DNA from: Lachnospiraceae bacterium
GTDB lineage: Bacteria; Bacillota_A; Clostridia; Lachnospirales; Lachnospiraceae
Direction: 5' to 3'
Assembly: GCA_017621115.1 (NCBI GenBank)
Contig: JAGATU010000010.1
Span: forward strand, 1 to 7,602
DNA length: 7,602 bases
Made by a program: the position numbers and the translations under genes. Below the pieces are notes generated by a model. That model saw only the letters and a list, made by a program, of their open reading frames with translations, searched no databases and was not told where the DNA came from. Below are positions 1-5,793 of this stretch, piece by piece (the first letter of the stretch is position 1; every line of letters starts with the position of its first letter).

Positions 1-1
1 T

Positions 2-592
2 CGTAAATTTAAAATGAAAACGGTTAGCGGTCCCGATGATTACGCTTGCATGAAAGAAGTGCTGACCAGACGATTTACACACGGGCTTAATGAAGCGAAA
101 GAATTGTCGGATAAAGATTTGGAAAAAGAATATGGCAGCTTCACCAAATTTCCGGATTTGCTGTTAATGGATGGTGGAAAAGGACAGGTAAATATAGCAC
201 AGGAGGTTTTGGATGAACTTCGTCTGTCCATACCGGTCTGCGGAATGGTAAAAGATGATCATCATAGGACAAGAGGATTGTATTTTAGAAATGAAGAAAT
301 TCCGATTGATACGCATTCGGAAGGCTTTAAACTGATAACCCGTATACAGGATGAGGCTCATAGGTTTGCGATTGAGTACCACCGTTCTTTGAGAAGCAAG
401 GAACAGGTGCATTCGGTTCTGGACGAGATTCCGGGAGTAGGTCCTGCCAGAAGGAAGGCATTGATGAAGCATTTTGAAAGTATTGATGATATAAAACAGG
501 CGGATGCAGTCACATTGCATGAAAAGGCAGATATTCCCCTTTCTGTTGCCGAAGAAATCTATTCTTTTTTTCATGGTTCTGTGGTAGAATGA
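2..592 (+). CDS. uvrC: UvrABC excinuclease subunit UvrC, C-terminal part (5' end outside window)
   Basis: UvrC makes the two incisions beside a DNA lesion in nucleotide excision repair, after UvrA and UvrB have loaded. The frame is open from base 2 with no start signal; the ATG at 14 is internal, because the preceding codons (R-K-F-K) already match the family. Visible here are the end of the RNase H-like endonuclease domain, with the [12 protein letters not shown] motif (its Asp residues belong to the 3'... 5' nuclease active-site region) and the [12 protein letters not shown] motif carrying the conserved His. A C-terminal helix-hairpin-helix DNA-binding region follows, around [16 protein letters not shown], and the protein ends about 50 residues later at TGA 590-592. 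The GIY-YIG nuclease domain and the UvrB-binding region would lie upstream of the window. uvrC next to hprK is a common clostridial arrangement. Family assignment is very secure; nothing looks broken. Confidence 0.96.
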   Translation, partial: RKFKMKTVSGPDDYACMKEVLTRRFTHGLNEAKELSDKDLEKEYGSFTKFPDLLLMDGGKGQVNIAQEVLDELRLSIPVCGMVKDDHHRTRGLYFRNEEIPIDTHSEGFKLITRIQDEAHRFAIEYHRSLRSKEQVHSVLDEIPGVGPARRKALMKHFESIDDIKQADAVTLHEKADIPLSVAEEIYSFFHGSVVE

Positions 593-638
593 CCATAGGT
601 ATGACCTGCTAAAGGTTATTTACAAAAAACAGACAAAG

Positions 639-661
639 GCGCTTGTTCCGGAAGGAAGCGC
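639..661 (+). other. Small inverted repeat just upstream of the hprK ribosome binding site
   Basis: GCGCTT at 639-644 is complementary to AAGCGC at 656-661, with an 11-base interior that itself contains the palindrome TTCCGGAA (646-653). No T tract follows, so it does not look like a terminator. The hprK Shine-Dalgarno sequence begins within a few bases of its 3' arm, so a hairpin here could affect translation or mRNA stability. The repeat is visible; any function is inference. Confidence 0.35.
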
Positions 662-675
662 AGAAAGGAATACAC

Positions 676-1614
676 ATGGCAAGTGTAAGTTTGTTGAAAA
701 TTATTGATAAGATGAAACTGGAAAATCTTACTCCTGAGATTGATTTATCGGGGATTAAGATAACGCAGCCGGATATTAACAGACCGGCATTGCAGCTTGC
801 GGGTTATTTTGAACATTACGAAGCATCCCGTCTTCAGATTATTGGCTTTGTAGAGTATACGTATATGGAGAGCCTTTCCCAGAAGAGAAAGGAAGAAGTT
901 TATAATAAATTATTGTCCTGTCCGATTCCGGTAATTGTATTTTGCCGTGAATTGTATCCGGACGAATTGTTTAAGAAAATCGCATTGGAAAAAGGTGTGC
1001 CGCTTCTTATGACTAAGAAGGCAACCTCTGCATTTACCGCAGAGATTATCCGTTGGTTGAATGTACAGCTTGCACCATGTATTTCCGTACACGGTGTATT
1101 GGTGGACTGTTATGGTGAAGGTGTATTGATTACCGGTGAAAGCGGTATCGGTAAGTCCGAAGCAGCGCTTGAATTGGTAAGACGTGGTCATCGACTGGTT
1201 ACGGACGACGTGGTTGAGATCCGTAAGGTTAGCGATGATACCTTAATCGGTTCGGCACCGAGCATTACCAAGCATTTTATTGAGATGCGTGGTGTCGGCA
1301 TTATCGATGTTAAGAATTTGTACGGTGTATCCAGTGTAAAAGAAACACAGGGAATTGACCTTGTTATTCATTTGGAAGACTGGAGTAAAGATAAAGAATA
1401 CGACCGCCTTGGTTTGGAAGAGGAATATACGGAATATCTTGGTAACAAGGTTGTGTGTCATAAGATTCCGATTCGTCCGGGCCGAAATGTAGCGGTTATC
1501 TGTGAAACAGCAGCAATTAACCATCGCCAGAAGAAGATGGGTTACAATGCCGCACAGGAATTATATAAGAGAGTTCAGTCTTCTTTATCTAAGAGAAGAG
1601 ATGAAGATGATTAA
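676..1614 (+). CDS. hprK: HPr kinase/phosphorylase (HPrK/P)
   Basis: This bifunctional cytosolic enzyme phosphorylates Ser46 of HPr or Crh with ATP (or PPi in some species) and removes the phosphate by phosphorolysis. It sets carbon catabolite repression through CcpA in Firmicutes. The product is 312 aa, normal for the family (about 310). The P-loop is GESGIGKS at residues 154-161 (Lys160, Ser161). His139 and the Asp177-Asp178 pair match the catalytic region, and the HPrK signature EMRGVGIID starts at residue 203. The N-terminal ~130 residues form the variable regulatory domain. I chose ATG 676 because AGAAAGGA (662-669) sits at the right distance and the length then fits; the in-frame TTG at 643 lies inside an inverted repeat and has no good ribosome binding site. 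A likely substrate is encoded in the same block, at 5433-5687. The ROK kinase gene starts 21 bp downstream, so co-transcription is likely. Confidence 0.97.
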   Translation: MASVSLLKIIDKMKLENLTPEIDLSGIKITQPDINRPALQLAGYFEHYEASRLQIIGFVEYTYMESLSQKRKEEVYNKLLSCPIPVIVFCRELYPDELFKKIALEKGVPLLMTKKATSAFTAEIIRWLNVQLAPCISVHGVLVDCYGEGVLITGESGIGKSEAALELVRRGHRLVTDDVVEIRKVSDDTLIGSAPSITKHFIEMRGVGIIDVKNLYGVSSVKETQGIDLVIHLEDWSKDKEYDRLGLEEEYTEYLGNKVVCHKIPIRPGRNVAVICETAAINHRQKKMGYNAAQELYKRVQSSLSKRRDEDD

Positions 1615-1635
1615 ATATAGTGAGGGAACGATAAT

Positions 1636-2580
1636 ATGAGCAGATTTATTTTTGGTGTTGACGTAGGAGGAACTACTGTCAAATTTGGTTTTTTTGATAT
1701 TGAAGGAAATGTTTTGGATAAGTGGGAGATTCCTACAAGAACGGAAGAAAACGGTTCTAAGATTATCCCGGATATTGCAAAGAGCATTCTTTCCAAAATA
1801 AAGGAAAAAGGAATTGAAAAGTCGGATGTAATCGGAATCGGAATGGGTGTTCCCGGACCGGTTAAAGCAGACGGAACCGTTGTTAAGGCGGTTAATCTCG
1901 GTTGGGGCATTTTTAATCCGAATGAAGAATTAAGTCAACTGGTAGGAGTGCCTGCCAAGACCGGAAATGATGCGAATGTTGCGGCACTTGGTGAAATGTG
2001 GAAAGGCGGCGGACAAGGTTATCAGGATATGGTTGCGGTTACGCTTGGAACAGGTGTTGGCGGCGGTGTTATTTTGGGCGGCTGCATTGTGGCCGGTTCA
2101 AACGGTGCCGGCGGAGAAATCGGACACATTCATTTAGAAGATAATGAGACAGAACCTTGTGGATGTAAAGGCTATGGCTGCCTGGAACAGTATGCATCTG
2201 CAACGGGTATCGTAAGACTTGCGGGCAGAGCCCTTGCAGCAAGTGATAAAGCCAGCGTGTTACGCGATGTAAATCTTTCTGCAAAGAAAGTTTGGGATGC
2301 GGTAAAAGATGGTGACGAATTGGCTGTCTCTGTGGCAAATCAATACGGTGAATACCTTGGCAAGGGGCTTGCTGCGGTTGCGAATGTTATTAATCCGGAA
2401 ATATTCGTTATTGGCGGCGGAGTTTCCAAAGCGGGTAATGTGGTAATCGAGTATATGGAACCGTTCTTTAAAAAATATGTATTCCATGGCGCAGGTGATG
2501 TTAAATTTGCACTTGCAACATTGGGTAATGATGCAGGTATTTACGGTTCTGCCAAATTAGTATTGGATGAGTTTGTATAG
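1636..2580 (+). CDS. glcK: ROK-family glucokinase
   Basis: Predicted cytosolic ATP-dependent glucose kinase, making glucose-6-phosphate from free glucose. The product is 314 aa, as usual for ROK glucokinases. The N-terminal phosphate-binding loop is DVGGTTVKFGFF (from residue 9), followed by GIGMGVPGPV. The catalytic Asp is Asp112 in GNDANVAALGE. The ROK zinc site is complete: His164 in GGEIGHIHL, then Cys175, Cys177 and Cys182 in CGCKGYGCLEQYAS. GAGGGG-like sequence GAGGG at 1622-1626 precedes the ATG by 9 bases. The gene follows hprK with a 21-bp gap and fits a PTS-independent route for glucose into glycolysis, which suits the HPr-like protein downstream that lacks His15. ROK proteins also include fructokinases and amino-sugar kinases; the motif set favours glucokinase, but substrate cannot be proved from sequence. 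There is no N-terminal DNA-binding domain, so it is not a ROK repressor. Confidence 0.9.
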   Translation: MSRFIFGVDVGGTTVKFGFFDIEGNVLDKWEIPTRTEENGSKIIPDIAKSILSKIKEKGIEKSDVIGIGMGVPGPVKADGTVVKAVNLGWGIFNPNEELSQLVGVPAKTGNDANVAALGEMWKGGGQGYQDMVAVTLGTGVGGGVILGGCIVAGSNGAGGEIGHIHLEDNETEPCGCKGYGCLEQYASATGIVRLAGRALAASDKASVLRDVNLSAKKVWDAVKDGDELAVSVANQYGEYLGKGLAAVANVINPEIFVIGGGVSKAGNVVIEYMEPFFKKYVFHGAGDVKFALATLGNDAGIYGSAKLVLDEFV

Positions 2581-2608
2581 GTATATTTGGATTTCAACTG
2601 TCATACAG

Positions 2609-2614
2609 TATAAG
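2609..2614 (+). promoter_or_regulatory. Weak candidate -10 element for an internal promoter upstream of murB
   Basis: TATAAG at 2609-2614 matches five of six consensus positions. The best -35 partner is TTGGAT at 2587-2592, with a 16-base spacer but only three consensus matches. It lies in the 90-bp gap between the glucokinase gene and murB, the widest gap within the block after hprK. A short inverted repeat, ACTGT (2597-2601) and ACAGT (2605-2609), sits between the two elements. An internal promoter for murB-rapZ-whiA is plausible but unproven. Confidence 0.3.
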
Positions 2615-2632
2615 TAATCCGGGATACGGTGG

Positions 2633-2653
2633 ACAGGATGTGAATTATCCTGT
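2633..2653 (+). other. Hairpin-forming inverted repeat before murB
   Basis: ACAGGAT at 2633-2639 and ATCCTGT at 2647-2653 are perfect complements around a 7-base loop. G-U pairs could extend the stem at both ends. Only three T residues follow, so it is not a convincing intrinsic terminator. The murB ribosome binding site (GAAAGG, 2656-2661) begins three bases after it. It could be a weak attenuator, an mRNA-stabilising stem or a protein-binding site. Confidence 0.45.
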
Positions 2654-2670
2654 TTGAAAGGTAGATTGTT

Positions 2671-3585
2671 ATGATGGACAAATCTTTTATAAATGAAATA
2701 GAAGCATTTGCAGACAAAGGGGCGCTTATATTGGAAGAACCGCTTTGTAACCACACAACATTCCGTGTTGGGGGAAAAGCAGATGCTTTTCTTTCTGTCC
2801 GGAATGAAGAACAGTTAAGAAAAGCGGTGCTTTTATGCAAAGAATATGATGTGCCGTTTTTGATTTTGGGAAACGGAAGTAATTTGCTGGTATCGGATGA
2901 CGGATATCGGGGCATGGTAATTCTTGTCGGAAAAGACATGTCTGATATTACTGTTGATGGGAATACGATTATTGCGATGGCAGGTGCAACGCTTGGAAGT
3001 GTGTCGCAAACAGCAGCTAAGAATTCTCTTGGCGGCATGGAATTTGCATCAGGGATTCCCGGAACGATAGGCGGAGCCATTGTTATGAATGCCGGTGCGT
3101 ATGACGGCGAGATGAAGATGATTGTGGAAGAAGTAAGAGTGCTTACGCTGGATGGAGAGATTCTCACTTTGTCGAATGAGGAGTTGGAGTTTGGATACCG
3201 TACCAGCCGTGTCAAAAAAGAAAAGTTGATAGTGTTATCGGTAAAACTTTTATTGCAGCCGCAGAAGCAGGAACTTATTTATGAAAAAATGAATGATTTT
3301 GCAGCAAGAAGAAGAGAGAAGCAACCGCTCGAGTTTCCGAGTGCGGGTTCCACATTCAAAAGACCTGAAGGAATGTTTGCCGGCAAATTGATTATGGATG
3401 CGGGGCTTAGAGGATATTCCGTGGGAGGCGCACAGGTATCCGAGAAACATTGCGGTTTTGTTATTAATAAAGGAAATGCTACGGCAAAAGAGATACACAA
3501 ACTGATTTATGATGTGCAGGAGAAAGTAAAAGAATCATTTGGGGTAACACTGGAACCGGAAGTGATTTTTATAGGAGACTTTTAG
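2671..3585 (+). CDS. murB: UDP-N-acetylenolpyruvoylglucosamine reductase (MurB)
   Basis: MurB is an FAD enzyme that uses NADPH to reduce UDP-GlcNAc-enolpyruvate to UDP-MurNAc, the second committed step of peptidoglycan precursor synthesis in the cytosol. The product is 304 aa. The FAD-binding region shows GNGSNLLV (residues 67-74) and SGIPGTIGGA (127-136) followed by MNAGAY. FGYRTSR (174-180) carries the conserved Tyr-Arg. The catalytic Ser is Ser227 in AGSTFKRP, and the C-terminal LEPEV supplies the catalytic Glu297. Length and spacing fit the shorter, type II MurB of Firmicutes. Two ATG codons are adjacent (2671 and 2674); the first is better spaced from GAAAGG at 2656-2661. The stop codon touches the rapZ start, so the two are almost certainly translated from one mRNA. 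Nothing is missing. Confidence 0.97.
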   Translation: MMDKSFINEIEAFADKGALILEEPLCNHTTFRVGGKADAFLSVRNEEQLRKAVLLCKEYDVPFLILGNGSNLLVSDDGYRGMVILVGKDMSDITVDGNTIIAMAGATLGSVSQTAAKNSLGGMEFASGIPGTIGGAIVMNAGAYDGEMKMIVEEVRVLTLDGEILTLSNEELEFGYRTSRVKKEKLIVLSVKLLLQPQKQELIYEKMNDFAARRREKQPLEFPSAGSTFKRPEGMFAGKLIMDAGLRGYSVGGAQVSEKHCGFVINKGNATAKEIHKLIYDVQEKVKESFGVTLEPEVIFIGDF

Positions 3586-4446
3586 ATGAGATTTGTAATT
3601 GTAACGGGTATGAGCGGTGGTGGAAAAAGAACAGCAATTAAGATGCTGGAGGATATCGGGTTCTATTGCGTGGATAACCTGCCGGTACCGCTTATTGAAA
3701 AGTTTATAGAACTTGTGGAGACTCCAAATGCGGAGATTCAGAAGGTTGCCCTGGGATTGGATGTGAGGACGGATTCAAATTTTGAGGCCACCTATAAGAG
3801 TTTGATGCAGCTTAGGGAGAATGGGTATCATTTTGAAATATTATTTATGGATGCCAATGACGATACACTGATTAAGCGTTATAAGGAAACAAGAAGAAGG
3901 CATCCGTTGGCTCAAGGGGACGGGGAACGTTTGGAAGACGGTATCCGTCGCGAAAGAAAGATACTGCAGGCGATTAAGGAACAGTCGGATTATATTTTTG
4001 ATTCATCCAAGCTTCTTACAAGAGAATTGAAAGTGGAGATGGATCGTATTTTCCTTGCAAACGAAGAATTTAACAGCCTGATGGTAAGTGTTATGTCGTT
4101 TGGATTTAAACATGGAATTCCACAGGATGCCGATTTGGTATTTGATGTAAGATTTTTGCCGAATCCATTTTATTTGGACGAGCTGAAATACTTAACAGGA
4201 AATGATAAGGCGGTACAGGATTATGTAATGCAAAGTCCGGATGCGGAAGCCTTTTTGGTAAAACTGATGGAGATGTTGGAGTTTTTACTTCCGGGATATG
4301 TAAAGGAAGGAAAGCATCAGCTTGTAATTGCAATCGGTTGCACGGGGGGTCAGCATCGTTCGGTAACGCTTGCCAATGAATTGTATCATCGGATGAAGAA
4401 TAAGGGAAATTACGGATTGAATATTAGTCACAGAGATATCCGTTAA
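3586..4446 (+). CDS. rapZ: RapZ/YvcJ family nucleotide-binding protein with altered P-loop
   Basis: RapZ-family protein, 286 aa, the usual length. In E. coli RapZ is an adaptor that senses glucosamine-6-phosphate and steers small RNAs controlling glmS. In B. subtilis the homologue YvcJ hydrolyses nucleotides and is linked to competence, so the role here is uncertain. The N-terminal kinase-like domain starts with a P-loop, GMSGGGKRT (residues 8-16), then EDIGFYCVDNLP and a conserved KRYKETRRRHPL stretch. The C-terminal domain has SFGFKHGIP (171-179), VFDVRFLPNP (185-194) and GCTGGQHRSV (251-260), the residues associated with sugar-phosphate and RNA binding in the E. coli protein. Oddly, Arg15 follows the P-loop Lys14 where Ser or Thr normally helps bind Mg2+. 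The AGGAG at 3573-3577 lies in the murB 3' end and ATG follows the murB stop directly, suggesting translational coupling. yvcK, often the next gene in Firmicutes, is absent. Confidence 0.94.
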   Translation: MRFVIVTGMSGGGKRTAIKMLEDIGFYCVDNLPVPLIEKFIELVETPNAEIQKVALGLDVRTDSNFEATYKSLMQLRENGYHFEILFMDANDDTLIKRYKETRRRHPLAQGDGERLEDGIRRERKILQAIKEQSDYIFDSSKLLTRELKVEMDRIFLANEEFNSLMVSVMSFGFKHGIPQDADLVFDVRFLPNPFYLDELKYLTGNDKAVQDYVMQSPDAEAFLVKLMEMLEFLLPGYVKEGKHQLVIAIGCTGGQHRSVTLANELYHRMKNKGNYGLNISHRDIR

Positions 4447-4465
4447 CTATATCTGGAGGGAAGAT

Positions 4466-5407
4466 ATGTCTTTTTCGGGGAATGTAAAGGACGAGCTGGC
4501 CGGTCATGTGAATATGGCAAGGCATTGTCAGATTGCAGAATTGGCGGCAATTTTCCAATTTTGTGCAAGAATTGAACAAGGGGATAACGGGGAAAGCGCG
4601 TTAGTAATCAGCGCAGAAAATGAAGTCATCGTTAAAAAGTGCTTTACTTTATTGAGGAAAACATTTAATATAGAAACGTCAGCGTATAAAAATGACGAAA
4701 AATCAGGAATGATGTCGGGACAAACAGCAATCCGTATTACCGACAGTGAATTGGTATGGAACATATTCCGGACTCTGAAACTGGTGGGCGATAATGATAC
4801 GTTTTATGGGTTTGGGGAACCGGTTAATCCGATATTGATCAAGAATTCCTGTTGCAGAAGAGCATATCTTCGCGGTACATTTTTATGTGTGGGTTCCATG
4901 AGCGATCCGGTAAAAGGGTATCATTTGGAACTGGTTACGGATAATGAACGCAAGGCATTTCAGATTCAGCAGATAATCCGCGAATTTGAACTGGATGCGA
5001 AGATAATCCGAAGGAAGAAGTATTTTGTTGTATATTTAAAAGAAGGATCCAATATTGTGGATTTTTTAAATATATGCGAAGCCCATGTTTCTTTGATGCA
5101 GTTTGAGAATGAGCGCATTGTAAAAGAAATGAGGAATTCCATTAACCGTCGTGTGAATTGCGAGACAGCCAATATTTCCAAAACGGTAAATGCGGCTGCC
5201 AAGCAGATTTCCGATATTGGAAAGATTCGTGACACAATCGGTTTTTCGAATTTGCCACAGAACTTAAGAGAGATGGCAATGGTCCGCCTGGAATATCCGG
5301 ATGCCAGTTTGAAGGAATTGGGAGGATATCTTGTCCCACCGGTAGGGAAAAGCGGCGTGAATCACAGATTAAGAAAGCTAAGCGAAATCGCAGATGAGAT
5401 AATGTAG
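4466..5407 (+). CDS. whiA: DNA-binding protein WhiA
   Basis: WhiA is a conserved Gram-positive DNA-binding protein. In Streptomyces it activates sporulation septation genes; in B. subtilis it influences cell division and chromosome segregation. The product is 313 aa, a normal length. It begins MSFSGNVKDELAGH, typical of the family, and carries a degenerate LAGLIDADG-like fold including RRAYLRGTFL (131-140) and YHLELV. The C-terminal third is the helix-turn-helix domain, with LEYPDASLKELGGYL and PPVGKSGVNHRLRKL (291-305). No endonuclease active site is expected: WhiA is derived from homing endonucleases but acts as a transcription factor. GGAGGG at 4455-4460 gives a strong ribosome binding site five bases before ATG. 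It lies 19 bp after rapZ and 25 bp before the HPr-like gene, the same neighbourhood as B. subtilis yvcJ-yvcK-whiA-crh, minus yvcK. Confidence 0.96.
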   Translation: MSFSGNVKDELAGHVNMARHCQIAELAAIFQFCARIEQGDNGESALVISAENEVIVKKCFTLLRKTFNIETSAYKNDEKSGMMSGQTAIRITDSELVWNIFRTLKLVGDNDTFYGFGEPVNPILIKNSCCRRAYLRGTFLCVGSMSDPVKGYHLELVTDNERKAFQIQQIIREFELDAKIIRRKKYFVVYLKEGSNIVDFLNICEAHVSLMQFENERIVKEMRNSINRRVNCETANISKTVNAAAKQISDIGKIRDTIGFSNLPQNLREMAMVRLEYPDASLKELGGYLVPPVGKSGVNHRLRKLSEIADEIM

Positions 5408-5432
5408 TTTTGTAGTGAAAGAGGAGGAAAAA

Positions 5433-5687
5433 ATGATCAGTAAGGAAATTACAATTCGTCTTGAAAACGGCCTTGAAGCAAGACCGGTAGCAATGTTGGT
5501 TCAGGTGGCGAGCAAATATGACAGCTCTGTATATCTTGAAGCAGGTGACAAAAGAGTGAATGCTAAGAGCATTATGGGCATGATGAGTCTCGGACTTGAC
5601 ACCGGAGAAAAGGTGAATGTAGTCGTAGACGGCGCTGATGAAGCAGCAGCACTTGAAGATATCGAAAAATATCTTAGCGGCAAATAA
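5433..5687 (+). CDS. HPr-fold protein with Glu15 in place of His15 (Crh-like)
   Basis: HPr-family protein of 84 aa. Normal HPr relays phosphate from enzyme I to PTS sugar permeases through His15. Here the motif is GLEARPVAM, so residue 15 is Glu, while Arg17 and Pro18 of the active-site loop are kept. The regulatory site is intact: VNAKSIMGMMSLG places Ser at exactly position 46, the target of HPrK. Loss of His15 with retention of Ser46 is the pattern of B. subtilis Crh, which has Gln15 and works only as a CcpA co-regulator. I infer the same role, with the kinase encoded at 676-1614. I chose ATG 5433, because the strong GAGGAGG (5421-5427) precedes it; the in-frame GTG at 5415 would put the ribosome binding site inside the coding sequence. 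The position after whiA matches that of crh in B. subtilis. Automated annotation would probably call it ptsH or phosphocarrier HPr. Confidence 0.93.
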   Translation: MISKEITIRLENGLEARPVAMLVQVASKYDSSVYLEAGDKRVNAKSIMGMMSLGLDTGEKVNVVVDGADEAAALEDIEKYLSGK

Positions 5688-5698
5688 GTTATGACATT

Positions 5699-5730
5699 AA
5701 AAAGGCATCGGTTTTATCCGATGCCTTTTT
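5699..5730. terminator. Bidirectional intrinsic terminator
   Basis: GGCATCGG (5704-5711) and CCGATGCC (5718-5725) form a perfect 8-bp, GC-rich stem with a TTTTAT loop. It is flanked by AAAAA (5699-5703) and TTTTT (5726-5730), so transcripts from either strand end in a U tract. It lies 11 bases after the stop codon of the HPr-like gene and between two convergent genes, so it should end the plus-strand block and back up termination of the minus-strand aldolase gene. Confidence 0.92.
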
Positions 5731-5769
5731 GTATATAAGTATATATATGAAAAACCTTAGGCTTTTCTG

Positions 5770-5793
5770 ACGGAAAGGCTTAAGCCTTTCCGT
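5770..5793 (-). repeat. Perfect 24-bp palindrome spanning the aldolase stop codon
   Basis: The 24 bases from 5770 to 5793 are a perfect palindrome: ACGGAAAGGC, then TTAA, then GCCTTTCCGT. In RNA this gives a 10-bp stem with a UUAA loop, and the UAA stop codon of the minus-strand aldolase gene lies within that loop. On the minus strand a run of five T residues (5754 to 5750) comes only 15 bases after the stem, so it is an imperfect terminator on its own and may act with the hairpin at 5699-5730 or protect the mRNA 3' end. Confidence 0.6.

Noticed and set aside
164..574. 136-aa open frame on the minus strand opposite uvrC
   Set aside because: It is antisense to an intact uvrC domain and has no recognisable family features or start context.
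593..638. Promoter for hprK in the uvrC-hprK gap
   Set aside because: Only short AT stretches such as TTATTTA are present, with no -35/-10 pair at proper spacing that I would defend.
643..675. Upstream TTG start that would extend hprK by 11 residues
   Set aside because: No proper ribosome binding site precedes it, it lies inside an inverted repeat, and ATG 676 gives the normal family length with a good Shine-Dalgarno sequence.
2601..3215. 204-aa open frame on the minus strand opposite murB
   Set aside because: It lies antisense to a clear murB with intact motifs, is low-complexity Ser/Pro/Ile-rich, and resembles no family I know. It is a shadow frame.
4466..5407. LAGLIDADG-like fold suggesting a homing endonuclease
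   Set aside because: The full-length motifs and the C-terminal helix-turn-helix identify WhiA, whose endonuclease fold is degenerate and used for regulation.
5415..5432. Upstream GTG start that would extend the HPr-like protein by six residues
   Set aside because: The extension encodes the ribosome binding site itself (GAGGAGG). ATG 5433 places Glu15 and Ser46 at the canonical HPr numbering.
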